A DNA stretch of 64,000 nt from Bog-473 sp963783245 (GTDB lineage Bacteria; Actinomycetota; Acidimicrobiia; Acidimicrobiales; RAAP-2), in assembly GCA_963783245.1 (NCBI GenBank), contig CAWAMS010000002.1, forward strand, positions 1,426,001-1,490,000, read 5' to 3'. The position numbers were made by a program, and so were the translations under genes. How positions within the stretch are numbered: position 1 is the first letter of the stretch; each line of letters begins with the position of its first letter. Positions 35,255-44,483 of the stretch are shown in pieces. The notes beneath the pieces were generated by a model. That model searched no databases. It saw only the letters and a list, made by a program, of their open reading frames with translations, and was not told the origin of the DNA.

Positions 35255-36820
35255 TTATGAATTGGGTGCGAGCCTCAGAGCAAGTAGCTGCGCCGGCCCA
35301 CCGACGGGCAGGTAGATCCGGCCACCGGCGACGGACATCCATCCATTGACCAGGCCCGGCCCCTTGTAGCTCCAGATCACGGCGCCGGTCGCGCGGTTGA
35401 GGGCGAGCACCTCTCCTTGATAGGTCGCCGTGAGGACGAGGTTGTTGACGACCGTCACCCCGCCAGTGGGATCACCAGGGACCTTGGTATCCCATGCAAT
35501 TTTGCCGGTGCGAGCGGACATGGCCTCGATGTCGCCATCCATCGTGCCGATCTTGCCCCCGAAGTAGGCAGTCTGATCAGGTTCGAGCGTCGAGGGGGCA
35601 TTCAAGGCCGCCACATAGATCACACCGCCGGCTGAGGCCGGCGGTGTGAGCACACCACCGTACGTTCCCGGCAAAACCGTGGTCGGTCCGGTGAGGCCGG
35701 GCAAGTCACCGTCTCGGTGAATCCCCACCGCCGTCTTCCACAGGAGGTGACCGTTCACGGGGTTGAGTCCGAGCACGTAACCACCTTTGCCCGCGCTCAC
35801 CGCCACCGAGCGGGACCCGTCCACCGAACGGCCCACGGGAACGAGCATGGCCTGCACTTCATCGCGGTCGTAGAGGTCATGGGGGAAGACTTGGTGGTAC
35901 CACAGAAGCTTTCCGGTCCTTGCGGAGAGCGCCACCATGGAGTCCGTGTAGAGATTGGCGCCGGGGCGGCTCGTTCCGTTCGGGTATTGGGTGGTGCCGA
36001 CAAAAGGAGCGGGATTGGCCACCCCCCAATACACGGCCCCCGTCCGCACATCAATGGCTGGCGGATACCACGCGCCCCCTCCTGAGTTCACCGCCGGGTT
36101 GCCCCAAAGATCCTTCGATTCCACGGTGTCGAAGCGCCACTCGACCCGACCCGTGTTCGCGTTCAAGGCCTCGAGGTAGCCGACGGACCCCCCGGTGTAG
36201 ATCTTGCCGATGGCCACCGGAACGGTGGCCACGAAAACCTTTCCTCCGTAGGGTTCGGTTTGGATGTCGACACCCTGACCGGGCGTCGTCGTGATCTGAC
36301 GGCTCCACAACGGGCGCCCGTCAGAGAGTCGAAAGGCAGCCACTCCGCTGGGTGTCGACGCGAAGAGCTTCCCCCATCCGACTGAGACACCATAGGGGCC
36401 GATGCTGAAGCCGAGAGCGTTCGTCTTCCACTTCACCTGGCCCGATGACGCATCTATCGCGTACACGGACCCGGCCTGGTCCTGGACGTAGGCGGTTCCA
36501 GCGACGACGATCGGTGATGTCGATGCGCCGAACGCCATGGGGACACTCCACGCCGGCACGAGACGAGCCACCGTCGAACGACGTATCGGCGACGCACCGG
36601 CATCCCTCGAATTGAAATAGTCGTGATCTGGAAGGGTCCATGCGTTTGCTGCCGCCTTACCGCGAACCTCTGGGGGAGCACCACGCTGCGAGGACGAACG
36701 AAGCGGTCGGTCGCCCGCACCGGCGCCCGTGGTGAAACCCAGAACCGCTGCGGTCATCAGCAGGGCGATCGCAGCGAATCCACTTACAAACATGAACGCC
36801 CGTCGGCCGATCGTTCGCAT
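35255..36820 (-). CDS. Secreted PQQ-type beta-propeller protein
   Basis: 521 aa with an N-terminal signal (MRTIGRRAFMFVSGFAAIALLMTAAVLG) and repeated propeller blades: VYAIDASSGQVKWKTNALG, VAAFRLSDGRPLWSRQI, LEALNANTGRVEWRFDTVESKDLWGNP, VALSARTGKLLWYHQVFPHDLYDRD, IEAMSARTGKIAWDTKVPGDPTGG and VLALNRATGAVIWSYKGPG. The DLYDRD/WYHQ segments resemble quinoprotein alcohol-dehydrogenase-like or polyvinylalcohol-dehydrogenase-like propellers. PQQ ligands cannot be verified by eye. Ends intact. A possible co-secreted partner is the GH16 protein. Confidence 0.82.
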   Translation of the reverse strand: MRTIGRRAFMFVSGFAAIALLMTAAVLGFTTGAGAGDRPLRSSSQRGAPPEVRGKAAANAWTLPDHDYFNSRDAGASPIRRSTVARLVPAWSVPMAFGASTSPIVVAGTAYVQDQAGSVYAIDASSGQVKWKTNALGFSIGPYGVSVGWGKLFASTPSGVAAFRLSDGRPLWSRQITTTPGQGVDIQTEPYGGKVFVATVPVAIGKIYTGGSVGYLEALNANTGRVEWRFDTVESKDLWGNPAVNSGGGAWYPPAIDVRTGAVYWGVANPAPFVGTTQYPNGTSRPGANLYTDSMVALSARTGKLLWYHQVFPHDLYDRDEVQAMLVPVGRSVDGSRSVAVSAGKGGYVLGLNPVNGHLLWKTAVGIHRDGDLPGLTGPTTVLPGTYGGVLTPPASAGGVIYVAALNAPSTLEPDQTAYFGGKIGTMDGDIEAMSARTGKIAWDTKVPGDPTGGVTVVNNLVLTATYQGEVLALNRATGAVIWSYKGPGLVNGWMSVAGGRIYLPVGGPAQLLALRLAPNS

Positions 36821-36939
36821 GAGGCCCTTCTGTCGTGGGGATGACGGGAGATGTCGTCACCGGGGCAAGATACTCTGTTCCCATCCCCGGCAATGTGGGG
36901 CACCCTCTGCGCGGTAGGGGTCAGTCCGGCTTGGAGCTG

Positions 36940-36993
36940 CCAGCGCCGCTTTGGAAGCCAGCGCCGCTTTGGAAGCCAGCACCGCCTTGGAAG
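36940..36993. repeat. 18-bp tandem repeat (3 copies)
   Basis: Two perfect copies of ccagcgccgctttggaag and one variant (ccagcaccgccttggaag), upstream of the decayed DUF4190 gene. On the minus strand they would encode repeating FQSGAG units; on the plus strand no start is evident. Confidence 0.9.
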
Positions 36994-37009
36994 GGAGTCT
37001 GGTCGTAGA

Positions 37010-38000
37010 ACTCCGGACGGAGGAGTCTGCTCGTCCTCTTTCCGTTGCTCGCCATTCCCGGCTCAATCCTCGGGATCGTGTCGTTGCGCCGGATCAAGCG
37101 GCGCCCGTCACTCGGTGGCCACGGGCGCTCGATCGCAGGGATCATCACCTCGCTCGTACTCGCTCCTTTGGGTTTCGTCGCCATCGTCGTTTTCATTGGC
37201 GGGGGAGATCGCCAGCTAAGCATGCCCCGTGTGCAGTCGACCGTACGTTCGCTACTACAGACTGAAGTGCAGCAACAGACGGCAGTCCCATCATGCCCGT
37301 CATTGGCAGATCTTCAGTTCAATTACCGAGGAGTACACCAGGGAAGTGCGCGAGGTGACAACCGGGGTGACTTCATCGTGGAAAATCGTCCAGCAGACCC
37401 AGCCGAAAGCTGGGCCAACGGGATCTTCACGCCAAGTCAGCACTCTTCCGCCCTCTGTTCCAGCAGTGTCGGTACCGCCTTCTCAATCGGCGCAACTCAC
37501 GGGTACCTCCAACCAACGGCGAGGAGGCTGTGATAAGTGTCGACGCCGCCGGTCACCAGTTGACACTCGAGAATGGATCAACCAATGTCAACTATCCAAC
37601 CTGCCGCGGTTTCAATTCCAGTCGCCAGGTGGAGGACCAACCAGTCTCCCGGAGCTCTCCCCCGGAACATTTGCGACCGTGGAGACCGATGCCAACGGCA
37701 CCTGCGTAAGTAGGATCACAGTCCTTTTGGCGCCCACACCACCGCACTGTTCATCCTCGGGTCTGCCAGGGAGCGCGGTTGTGATCGTGGGAGGGATTCA
37801 ATCAAAACGCACACTCAGTGCTGTACAAGCCATCTGGTCCGGGCGAGTCGGTCATCGCCGATCGATAGTGTGGCGCACCCACCGTGGTCGGACCTGATCA
37901 TTCAGCAACGACGCTCTCGAAGATCCCGATCGGTGCCCAGGTCCAATTGCTTACTTCGACAAATGGTGGCTGGGTAACGGATGTAACCGAAATCTCATGA
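37010..38000 (+). pseudogene. DUF4190-type membrane protein, multiply frameshifted
   Basis: The N-terminal region reads SLLVLFPLLAIPGSILGIVSLRRIKRRPSLGGHGRSIAGIITSLVLAPLGFVAIVVF, a two-TM DUF4190-like module. The secreted part changes frame repeatedly: VPSCPSLADLQFNY, ISVDAAGHQLTLENGSTNVNYPTCRGFNSSRQVED, LSPGTFATVETDANGTCVSRITV and finally SATTLSKIPIGAQVQLLTSTNGGWVTDVTEIS to a TGA at 38000. Each piece looks coding, but at least four frame changes and a missing start separate them. Confidence 0.6.
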
Positions 38001-38099
38001 ACGAGGATCTCAATGACATCAGTGCGACTCGCTGGACCAATCGCCCCGTTGTACGTAGCGGAACCCCAATGCACATAGCCGACCATTGGGGCGTCCCGT

Positions 38100-40526
38100 T
38101 CAAGGCTCCCGCATGAGATCGCCTGGCTTGGTCCTCCTTGCCATCACAGCGGGCGCCACGGCGATGAGGTTGGCGACGACCAGGACACCCGCCACCAGTC
38201 CTCCGAGGACCACGGTCGATACCACCGACATGGGGACGGCACCCAGGTTGTCGGTGAATGCGTCCCATATCACCCGACCGAGCACGACCCCGAGTGGGAT
38301 GCCGACGATGATACCGACCAGGGCCACCGTGGTCGCCTGCCACGCCACCGCAGACATAACCTGCCCGTTCACGAATCCGAGCACCTTTAAGAGCCCGATC
38401 TCTCGGCGACGACGAGAGACGCTCACCACGAGCAGATGGGCGAGCGTGGCCGCACCGAACACAGCCAACATCACGCCGAAGATGAGCGGGAAGTTGACCG
38501 CCTCGCCGAAGTTGATGAGTGATCTCGGGGTCGTGGGCTGTGTGGCGATTGATGAGTAAGTAGTGAGATAGTGCTTGATCGCCACCTGCCCGCGCGGGCC
38601 GGCTACAACGCCGGCCAGGATCCCACCGTTGCTCTGTTCTACGAACATCTGTCGACAGGTTGCTTGCTGGGGACCCGGGGGACACATGGCATTTTCGAGG
38701 GCAGCGGTCGTGATCAACGCGCCGGTGCCCAAGCTCACAATTTGACCGGCCATCACCGGAAACGAAACCTGAGAGACCACTCGGAACCGCAGGCTTCGCA
38801 GCTTCCCGTTTGATACACCCGACAACGTCACGACCGAGCCGACATGGGCGCCAAGCTGGCGCATCGTCGTGGCGCCGAGCCCGATCTGGTGATCGCCACT
38901 CGGGAGGTGGCCGTCGACCAACGAGAAGAGAAGTTGACCACGGACGGCCGTTGCCGCGATGACGCCCACCTGTGCCTTGTTGATCATGATGTCTCCCGCA
39001 CCGGGCCATGTCGTGATACCTGTGACGGCTCTATCGTGCTGAAGGCTGGAGAGCAGAGCGGGGTCCGCCGGCCCACCGTTGGGGTTGAAACTGAGCTGGA
39101 ATGGGTCGCCGTACAACGTGGGCGTGGCCGTGAGGTGCGACAAGCTGGCACCGAAGACGGCCGTCGCACACAGGGCCAGGACGGCGAGCACCGTGCCCAA
39201 GAGCGCCGTTCCCACGGGCACCGAAGACGCGCCACGCCCCCGTTCGAGCGCGTGACGTACTCCGATCACTGCGCTCGGCGGGGCGCCGGCGGTGGCCACA
39301 CGGGCCACGATCGACGACCGGCGGATATCTTGAACCCGGTCGTCACCGACGTGCACCCGCGAGGCGCGCATCGCCGGCCAAATGCCCAGAGCAAAGACGA
39401 CCGTCACCGTGGCGAGAGCCCCAAGTGGGAGGACGAGCCGGTCGAAGGCGAACCCTGTCGAGGTTTCAGCGCTGCGCGCCTCTCCAAGCGGAGCGATCGG
39501 AGAGAGGGCGATGGCGATGGTCACGGCACCGGCCGCACCTGCGAGGCCCACCACCAGGTTCCGCATCATTTCGAGCGTGACCAACTGTCGCCGGTCCACG
39601 CCGAGGGCCGTCATCGTCGGATATTGCCCGCTTTCGACGATGCTCTGGCGAGCGAGTGCTTGGCCCACGACCGCCAGTCCCACCAACGCGGCGAGGGCGG
39701 CCAGGATCCACCATCCGATGGCCTGGGGATGGATGGACGATTCGATGGAAGCGGCTTGCGCATCCTCACTGCTGGCGCCCGTCCCCGAGCCGGTACCCAG
39801 GTTCAAGTTGCTGACTGCCCCCTCGAATCGGGGATAGTCAGCCGCACCGTGGCGCAGGCGGACGTAGTAGAGATATTTCAGCGCCGTCCGCGGCAGCACC
39901 GTTTGGGCCAATGCCCGGGTGGCGTACAGGGCGTAGATCGGAGTCCCACCGGAGGGGAACTCGTCTTCGGTGGCTTCGAAGCCGACTACCCGAAGGGCGA
40001 CCGTCGGACCAGCGGGGTTCGGGGTTGCACCCGTGGCGTTGGTCACCGCCGAGAACTGGGACGACGCGTAGAGCGGGACGTGGATCACGGTACCGATCTG
40101 CACGTCGTAGTCCTGTTGCAACGTGAACGACGCCACCACCTGGTCGGGGGCCGAGGGGTCTGGCAAGTGACCGGAGACGAGATTGAACGGTGATCTGCCC
40201 GTGATCGCTACGACTGCGAGGTTGGTCGCGCTCGTCATCGGGGGGATGCACGCGCACGTGGGCTGACCGTTGTAAGGACTGGCGAGTTGGATGGCGGAGG
40301 TGACTCCTGGAAGTTCGGCGACCTTTGGCACAGGCATGTTCGCGTACACAATGGCGTCGAAGCCGTGCGCGGCGACAAAGCGCGGAAAGGCGGATTCCGT
40401 ACGACGGCCAGCCGCAGCCGCCGCCAGCACGAACCCACCAACGAGGCTAATCAAGAGAGCAATGGCCAGCCACGATCGCCACCGGCGGCGCACTTCAGCG
40501 CGAAACACCAGCCAGACGGCGTCCAC
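38100..40526 (-). CDS. FtsX-type ABC transporter permease, orphan
   Basis: 808 aa, full-length MacB/LolE-like permease: an N-terminal TM (WLAIALLISLVGGFVLAAAAAG), a periplasmic domain, three TMs in the middle (IGWWILAALAALVGLAVVG, MRNLVVGLAGAAGAVTIAIALS, LGALATVTVVFALGIWP), a second extracytoplasmic domain (HLPSGDHQIGLGATTMRQLGAHVG) and a terminal FtsX domain (FPLIFGVMLAVFGAATLAHLLVVSVSRRRREIGLLKVLGF). Systems of this type normally have an ABC ATPase next door; none is in the window's neighbouring genes. Exported substrate unknown. Confidence 0.85.
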   Translation of the reverse strand: MDAVWLVFRAEVRRRWRSWLAIALLISLVGGFVLAAAAAGRRTESAFPRFVAAHGFDAIVYANMPVPKVAELPGVTSAIQLASPYNGQPTCACIPPMTSATNLAVVAITGRSPFNLVSGHLPDPSAPDQVVASFTLQQDYDVQIGTVIHVPLYASSQFSAVTNATGATPNPAGPTVALRVVGFEATEDEFPSGGTPIYALYATRALAQTVLPRTALKYLYYVRLRHGAADYPRFEGAVSNLNLGTGSGTGASSEDAQAASIESSIHPQAIGWWILAALAALVGLAVVGQALARQSIVESGQYPTMTALGVDRRQLVTLEMMRNLVVGLAGAAGAVTIAIALSPIAPLGEARSAETSTGFAFDRLVLPLGALATVTVVFALGIWPAMRASRVHVGDDRVQDIRRSSIVARVATAGAPPSAVIGVRHALERGRGASSVPVGTALLGTVLAVLALCATAVFGASLSHLTATPTLYGDPFQLSFNPNGGPADPALLSSLQHDRAVTGITTWPGAGDIMINKAQVGVIAATAVRGQLLFSLVDGHLPSGDHQIGLGATTMRQLGAHVGSVVTLSGVSNGKLRSLRFRVVSQVSFPVMAGQIVSLGTGALITTAALENAMCPPGPQQATCRQMFVEQSNGGILAGVVAGPRGQVAIKHYLTTYSSIATQPTTPRSLINFGEAVNFPLIFGVMLAVFGAATLAHLLVVSVSRRRREIGLLKVLGFVNGQVMSAVAWQATTVALVGIIVGIPLGVVLGRVIWDAFTDNLGAVPMSVVSTVVLGGLVAGVLVVANLIAVAPAVMARRTKPGDLMREP

Positions 40527-40872
40527 GGCATTCTCCTCGCGTTAACGTGTGTGCTTCATTGTCTCGCCGAGTGGGTGGGCCGCCAAGGTGGGTAACCCCC
40601 AAGGCACGCTCGTGCTGACACCACTTGAATGTCAGAAGGTATTCCATATCAATCGCCGCCACGACCCGAGCTCATGCACGACGCCACGGGGCATCTGGCA
40701 CGGCTTCTGATTGGGGAATGGGCTTCGGAGGTCCTTACCCAGGCATTCAGGGCTCTGTAGCTGATTTCACATTTTCGACGCCCGGGATCCCGGGGGTCGA
40801 CCTAAGCGGCCGAGCGGCCCCGCCGGAGTCCGGTCTTCGGGGCGCGTGGGCATTGCTGACGGGTCCTGTTGC
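40527..40872. other. Intergenic, nothing recognised
   Basis: About 346 nt upstream of the permease (divergent from nothing on the plus strand). No gene, repeat or hairpin recognised. Confidence 0.4.
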
Positions 40873-41487
40873 TCAACTCTGCGACCGAATCGTCAAGCGT
40901 CCTGCGTCGAGCCGATCAGGAAGGGCACCTTCGATACTGTCGATCGGCATTGGAGCGACGGTTGTGGCCGATGACGCCGGTGGCTCGCCAGGACTTGTCG
41001 TCGAAGTTGAACCACCCGCCGGGACTGAGGTGAAGGGCTCACAGGAGGTAGCCATCGTCGCCATGATGGCGGCCAGCGCCCCGTCTTCATCACCCGACTC
41101 GGACCGAAGGTCATCGACTTCGACGGTGATGGCCCTCAGAAGCTCGCTCGCCTCCCACACCTTGTTCTGCAGGTCCCGCAGCCGGGTCTCCCTGTTCCTC
41201 GACAGGAGCAGCTCGGCCTCGGCACGCACCGTCCTACCGCTCTCCTTGGCCAGTTGTTTCGCATGAGCGACGAGCGCGTCAGCCTCGACCTCGCTGTAGG
41301 TCACCTGCTTCTCGATCAGAAGGCCGATCACATCACGTCGGGCAGTCCTGGCCACCAGACGACTGTAACGTCTCTGCTGTTTGGGCTGCTTGCGAGAACC
41401 GACAAGTTCTGACCCTCGACTCCGTCGACGGCCGCTCTCCGGGGCCAGGCCAGCAAGGAGAAATCGCTCGCTCAAGCGACTCACCAA
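40873..41487 (-). CDS. Hypothetical helical protein
   Basis: 204 aa. The middle (about residues 40-130) is a long charged helix (TARRDVIGLLIEKQVTYSEVEADALVAHAKQLAKESGRTVRAEAELLLSRNRETRLRDLQNKVWEASELL), possibly coiled coil. The ends are low complexity, so the start could be later (for example near residue 45). A shadow frame lies opposite. It is followed by no obvious partner; the next gene (SIMPL) is on the same strand, 16 nt upstream. Confidence 0.5.
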   Translation of the reverse strand: MVSRLSERFLLAGLAPESGRRRSRGSELVGSRKQPKQQRRYSRLVARTARRDVIGLLIEKQVTYSEVEADALVAHAKQLAKESGRTVRAEAELLLSRNRETRLRDLQNKVWEASELLRAITVEVDDLRSESGDEDGALAAIMATMATSCEPFTSVPAGGSTSTTSPGEPPASSATTVAPMPIDSIEGALPDRLDAGRLTIRSQS

Positions 41488-41502
41488 CGGTTCGGGTGTG
41501 GA

Positions 41503-42231
41503 CTAACTGCCGGACGGGAGAGAAAGGGATACAGGAGCGATCCGAAATCTGGCTTCGATGCCGGCGACGATCACCTGTGGTTCGGGATCCAGGCTGGGGA
41601 CGGGCGACCCTCCCCTAGCCATCGACATCGCTCTTTGGACCGGCACCCCGTTCCGACGCAGCCCAGGCTCGGTTCCGCTTCCCAGAAGGCCAATGTCGGC
41701 CACATGCTCGACGCTGATCACCGTTGAGCCAAGGGCAGCGGCGTAGTCCACGCCCTTTCGGAGAGCCTCCTCAATGGCCTCACGGCGAAGGCTGGGCCAA
41801 CCAGGGTTGTCGTTGTCCACTGACCACGAAGCGTGAATGATCCGAAAATGGTTCCGGTCAGCGGCCAACTCTTCGATGCGCTCGAGCAAGCTGAAATCAC
41901 GAAGCGACAGGTGAACCGTCACGTCCGCCACGATCCGGCCAGTGTCCGAGTGCCGAGAGCTGTCGTACTCCGGCATCGTGATGATCCGCTGGGTTGACCA
42001 CGTAAGCGGCTGTATATGGGCTGCAGCAGATCTTGCGACGCCTCCTAGATCTTGCAGATCGTTCTTGAGTGCATCAAGAGCAACCGCCGCAGCCCTGAGG
42101 GCTTCCTGCTTTGTGTCTCGCACTATGGAGATCTGACCATGAAGCTCTGCGCTGTCGGGATCAATGATGCGTTCAACTTCGCTCCGAACCGATAACAGTG
42201 GCCCCTGCGATTCGTCGGATTGTCTCGTCAT
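41503..42231 (-). CDS. SIMPL (DUF541) domain protein
   Basis: About 242 aa from the ATG at 42231 (MTRQSDESQGPLLSVRSEV). The SIMPL pattern is present: DPDSAELHGQISIVRDTKQEALRAAAVALDALKNDLQ, SDTGRIVADVTVHLSLRDFSLLERIEELAADR and WPSLRREAIEEALRKGVDYAAALGSTVISVEHV. Family members are periplasmic or cytosolic; no signal peptide is visible here. An earlier start (42354) would add a low-complexity leader. Function unknown. Confidence 0.75.
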   Translation of the reverse strand: MTRQSDESQGPLLSVRSEVERIIDPDSAELHGQISIVRDTKQEALRAAAVALDALKNDLQDLGGVARSAAAHIQPLTWSTQRIITMPEYDSSRHSDTGRIVADVTVHLSLRDFSLLERIEELAADRNHFRIIHASWSVDNDNPGWPSLRREAIEEALRKGVDYAAALGSTVISVEHVADIGLLGSGTEPGLRRNGVPVQRAMSMARGGSPVPSLDPEPQVIVAGIEARFRIAPVSLSLPSGS

Positions 42232-42480
42232 GACGCCAAGCATGGCATCAGTATCCGGCGCGTCCCACCACATTGTGCAGACAATGACGACCGATTTCCA
42301 CTCCGCGGTGAGGGGCGGCGTGCTGGGGCACCCAAGCCCAGGGTGGTGAGTCACACGAAGGGCGAGACGTGTTGGGCCAGAATTGTGCGTCGCTTCGGAT
42401 GAGATTGTCCAACTTCAACCAGACTCGTAGAAGTATCCATCGACGCCGGATTGAGACACCCTCACGAGGCAAGGAGACAC

Positions 42481-43116
42481 ATGTCGAACGTGTCGCAGGG
42501 ACCTGGCTGGTGGATGGCATCGGACCAGAGGTGGTATCCGCCTGAGTCGCACCCGAGCTACCGACCTCCGCCCCCCGCCATTCCGGCGTTTGGCTCGTAT
42601 CCCGGGGGACAGTCCTTCTCTCCGAATCCGAGTTCACATGCCCCGGGTGGGCCACCGCTCGCCGACTACGGACAGCGTGTCGGCGGTTGGCTGATCGACT
42701 GGCTCATCCTTCTGGTGATATGTGGTGTGTTGTCGGCCATCACCCATTCGTTTCACTACAGCCATGTCGCAACGACATTCAACGGGTATTCTTCGAACAA
42801 TCGCACCTTCCGGTTGGGCATGCCCGGAGCCCTCCTTTCCCCAGTAATCGTCGTGGCCTACGGGACACTGATGTGTGGCAGCGGTCGCGCGCAGACGCTC
42901 GGCATGATGGTGACCAAGACCAAAGCAGTGAAAGTCTCCACGGGAGCTCCGATTGGTTATGCCGCGGCTCTCGGGAGGGCCCTGTTCGAGTGGCTCTTGG
43001 CCGCCGTCTTCTTCCTGCCCTGGGTCCTTGACATGCTCTTCCCGCTGTGGGACTCCAAGAAGCAGACGCTGCATGACAAAGTGTCCGGGACAATCGTCGT
43101 CAGAGCCGATCAATAA
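42481..43116 (+). CDS. RDD-family membrane protein with DUF2510 leader
   Basis: 211 aa from the ATG at 42481 (AAGGAGACAC upstream). An N-terminal DUF2510-like motif (GWWMASDQRWYPPESHPSY) is followed by a Pro-rich linker and an RDD domain: YGQRVGGWLIDWLILLVICGVLSAI (Arg-Asp pair), GMPGALLSPVIVVAYGTLM, GRAQTLGMMVTKTKAVKV and LWDSKKQTLHDKVSGTIVV (the conserved terminal D/K motif). An integral membrane protein of unknown transport role, common in actinobacteria. Confidence 0.83.
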   Translation: MSNVSQGPGWWMASDQRWYPPESHPSYRPPPPAIPAFGSYPGGQSFSPNPSSHAPGGPPLADYGQRVGGWLIDWLILLVICGVLSAITHSFHYSHVATTFNGYSSNNRTFRLGMPGALLSPVIVVAYGTLMCGSGRAQTLGMMVTKTKAVKVSTGAPIGYAAALGRALFEWLLAAVFFLPWVLDMLFPLWDSKKQTLHDKVSGTIVVRADQ

Positions 43117-43136
43117 GACGGGTCGACGGTGCTCGC

Positions 43137-43499
43137 CTACTCGCCCTGAACCGCCCCGGGAATGGCTTCGTACACGTCCAGCCAAAGATCACCGGGAAGC
43201 GCGAGAAGTCGCTGGAGGGTGTGACGGTCCAACTCGACCGCGTGTTCGAGGCCGTGCGATCCCAGGATGCAGGGCCAGTTGACCGAATATCCCTCGCCTT
43301 CAAGGTGCCACAGCATTGCAGCTACCGCTTCAACTCTGTCAAACAGCTTGTGCAGGGAATCGGCTAGTTCAACGCCTTCCTCGATTCCGGAAGCACTATC
43401 GAGATACCAAACCGAACTGTCGTAGATCCGACCGGTCCTTCGGATGGGATCTCCAATCTCGTGTGCCACGCTCGGTTCGATTCCGAGTACGGCGGTCAC
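43137..43499 (-). CDS. DUF4279-like protein
   Basis: 120 aa: RRTGRIYDSSVWYLDSASG, EGVELADSLHKLFDRVEAVAAMLWHLEGEGYSVNWPCILGSHGLEHAVELDRHTLQRLLALPGDLWLDVYE. The hydrophobic helix plus late aromatic strand fits DUF4279-type domains. A truncated, internally deleted second copy exists at 21487-21625. Flanking DNA at 43556-43640 is also repeated near 21.6-21.7 kb. Confidence 0.65.
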   Translation of the reverse strand: MTAVLGIEPSVAHEIGDPIRRTGRIYDSSVWYLDSASGIEEGVELADSLHKLFDRVEAVAAMLWHLEGEGYSVNWPCILGSHGLEHAVELDRHTLQRLLALPGDLWLDVYEAIPGAVQGE

Positions 43500-43694
43500 G
43501 TGTGCCGCACTACCCGTCTGACTGATTAGCCGAAGCCTTGCGAGTTTCCATGCAGAGAAGTCTGGCCCAGGCTTACCGCCGCGAGGTGGGTAGAGGGTCT
43601 GGTCCGCCCAATCCCGAGGTGCTGAACCGTCCCACTCTCCTCCGCGATACGTGGCATCCGTGGATCACGCGGTCGGTGTAGTCCGGGTGCCAAC

Positions 43695-44483
43695 GTGGCC
43701 TCGCTTTGCATGGCTCCTGTCGCCAAGCAACTATTGGCCTTGGTGAACGACAGCCGCGACACCCCGCCGGAAGATCTCGCCTCATTTCTCGTTTGGTTGA
43801 GGGCGAGGACCGAGAGGGCTTGGACCTACGTCGCGACCCCCACACTGGATGACTTCGTGCGCCGGGGCGTCGGCGGAAACTCCTGGCAGAACGGTACGAA
43901 ATGGCAGCGAGGGTTCTCCGATGAGCAACTTGATGGGGCTCAGCGCCGATGGGGAGTCGAGTTCCCCGAGGAGTACCGAACCTTCTTGCGGGTATTGGGA
44001 ACGCCTACAAAGCCGACGTTCCGTGCAGGATTTCGAGGGTCGAATCTCGTCGCCAGTGACGGACCGTCTTTCTACGACTGGACTCAGAACGACAACGTGA
44101 TCACGGCCGCTTGCAACGCGCCGCTCAACGGCGTGCTCTTTGACATCGAGGAGAACGGATTCTGGCTTGCGAATTGGGGTGATCGGCCGGAATCGAAGGA
44201 GCAACGGTGTGCTCACATCACCCGGCTGGTGGACGCGAGCCCCAAGTTGATCCCGGTGATAGGACATCGGTATCTGGCTCATGCGCCCGCCGCACCCAAG
44301 AGATACGTCGTCTTGTCGGTCATGCAGACCGACATCATCACCTACGGCACCGATCTCCGCACGTTCCTGCTCCATGAGCTCTCTGGTCTCGTTGGAACTG
44401 GGATTAGCTACCAGCAGTCGGTGGCCGGGATCACGGATGACATGATCCGCAGCATCGCCTTCTGGGGGGACTTGGTTGGATGA
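43695..44483 (+). CDS. SMI1/KNR4 (SUKH) family protein
   Basis: 262 aa. SUKH fold: FSDEQLDGAQRRWGVEFPEEYRTFLRVLGTPTKP (the signature E-FPEEYR), then FRGSNLVASDGPSFYDWTQN, GVLFDIEENGFWLANWGDRPESKEQ and a late WGDLV. Start GTG at 43695 or ATG at 43710. SUKH proteins are mostly immunity proteins of polymorphic-toxin systems or standalone; no toxin gene is next to this one. Downstream DNA holds a G10 run (44513-44522). Confidence 0.82.
   Translation: MASLCMAPVAKQLLALVNDSRDTPPEDLASFLVWLRARTERAWTYVATPTLDDFVRRGVGGNSWQNGTKWQRGFSDEQLDGAQRRWGVEFPEEYRTFLRVLGTPTKPTFRAGFRGSNLVASDGPSFYDWTQNDNVITAACNAPLNGVLFDIEENGFWLANWGDRPESKEQRCAHITRLVDASPKLIPVIGHRYLAHAPAAPKRYVVLSVMQTDIITYGTDLRTFLLHELSGLVGTGISYQQSVAGITDDMIRSIAFWGDLVG

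Noticed and set aside
38844..40193. A 449-codon plus-strand ORF opposite the ABC permease
   Set aside because: Its sequence is Arg/Gly/His-rich with no family pattern, whereas the minus strand encodes a complete permease with TM helices.
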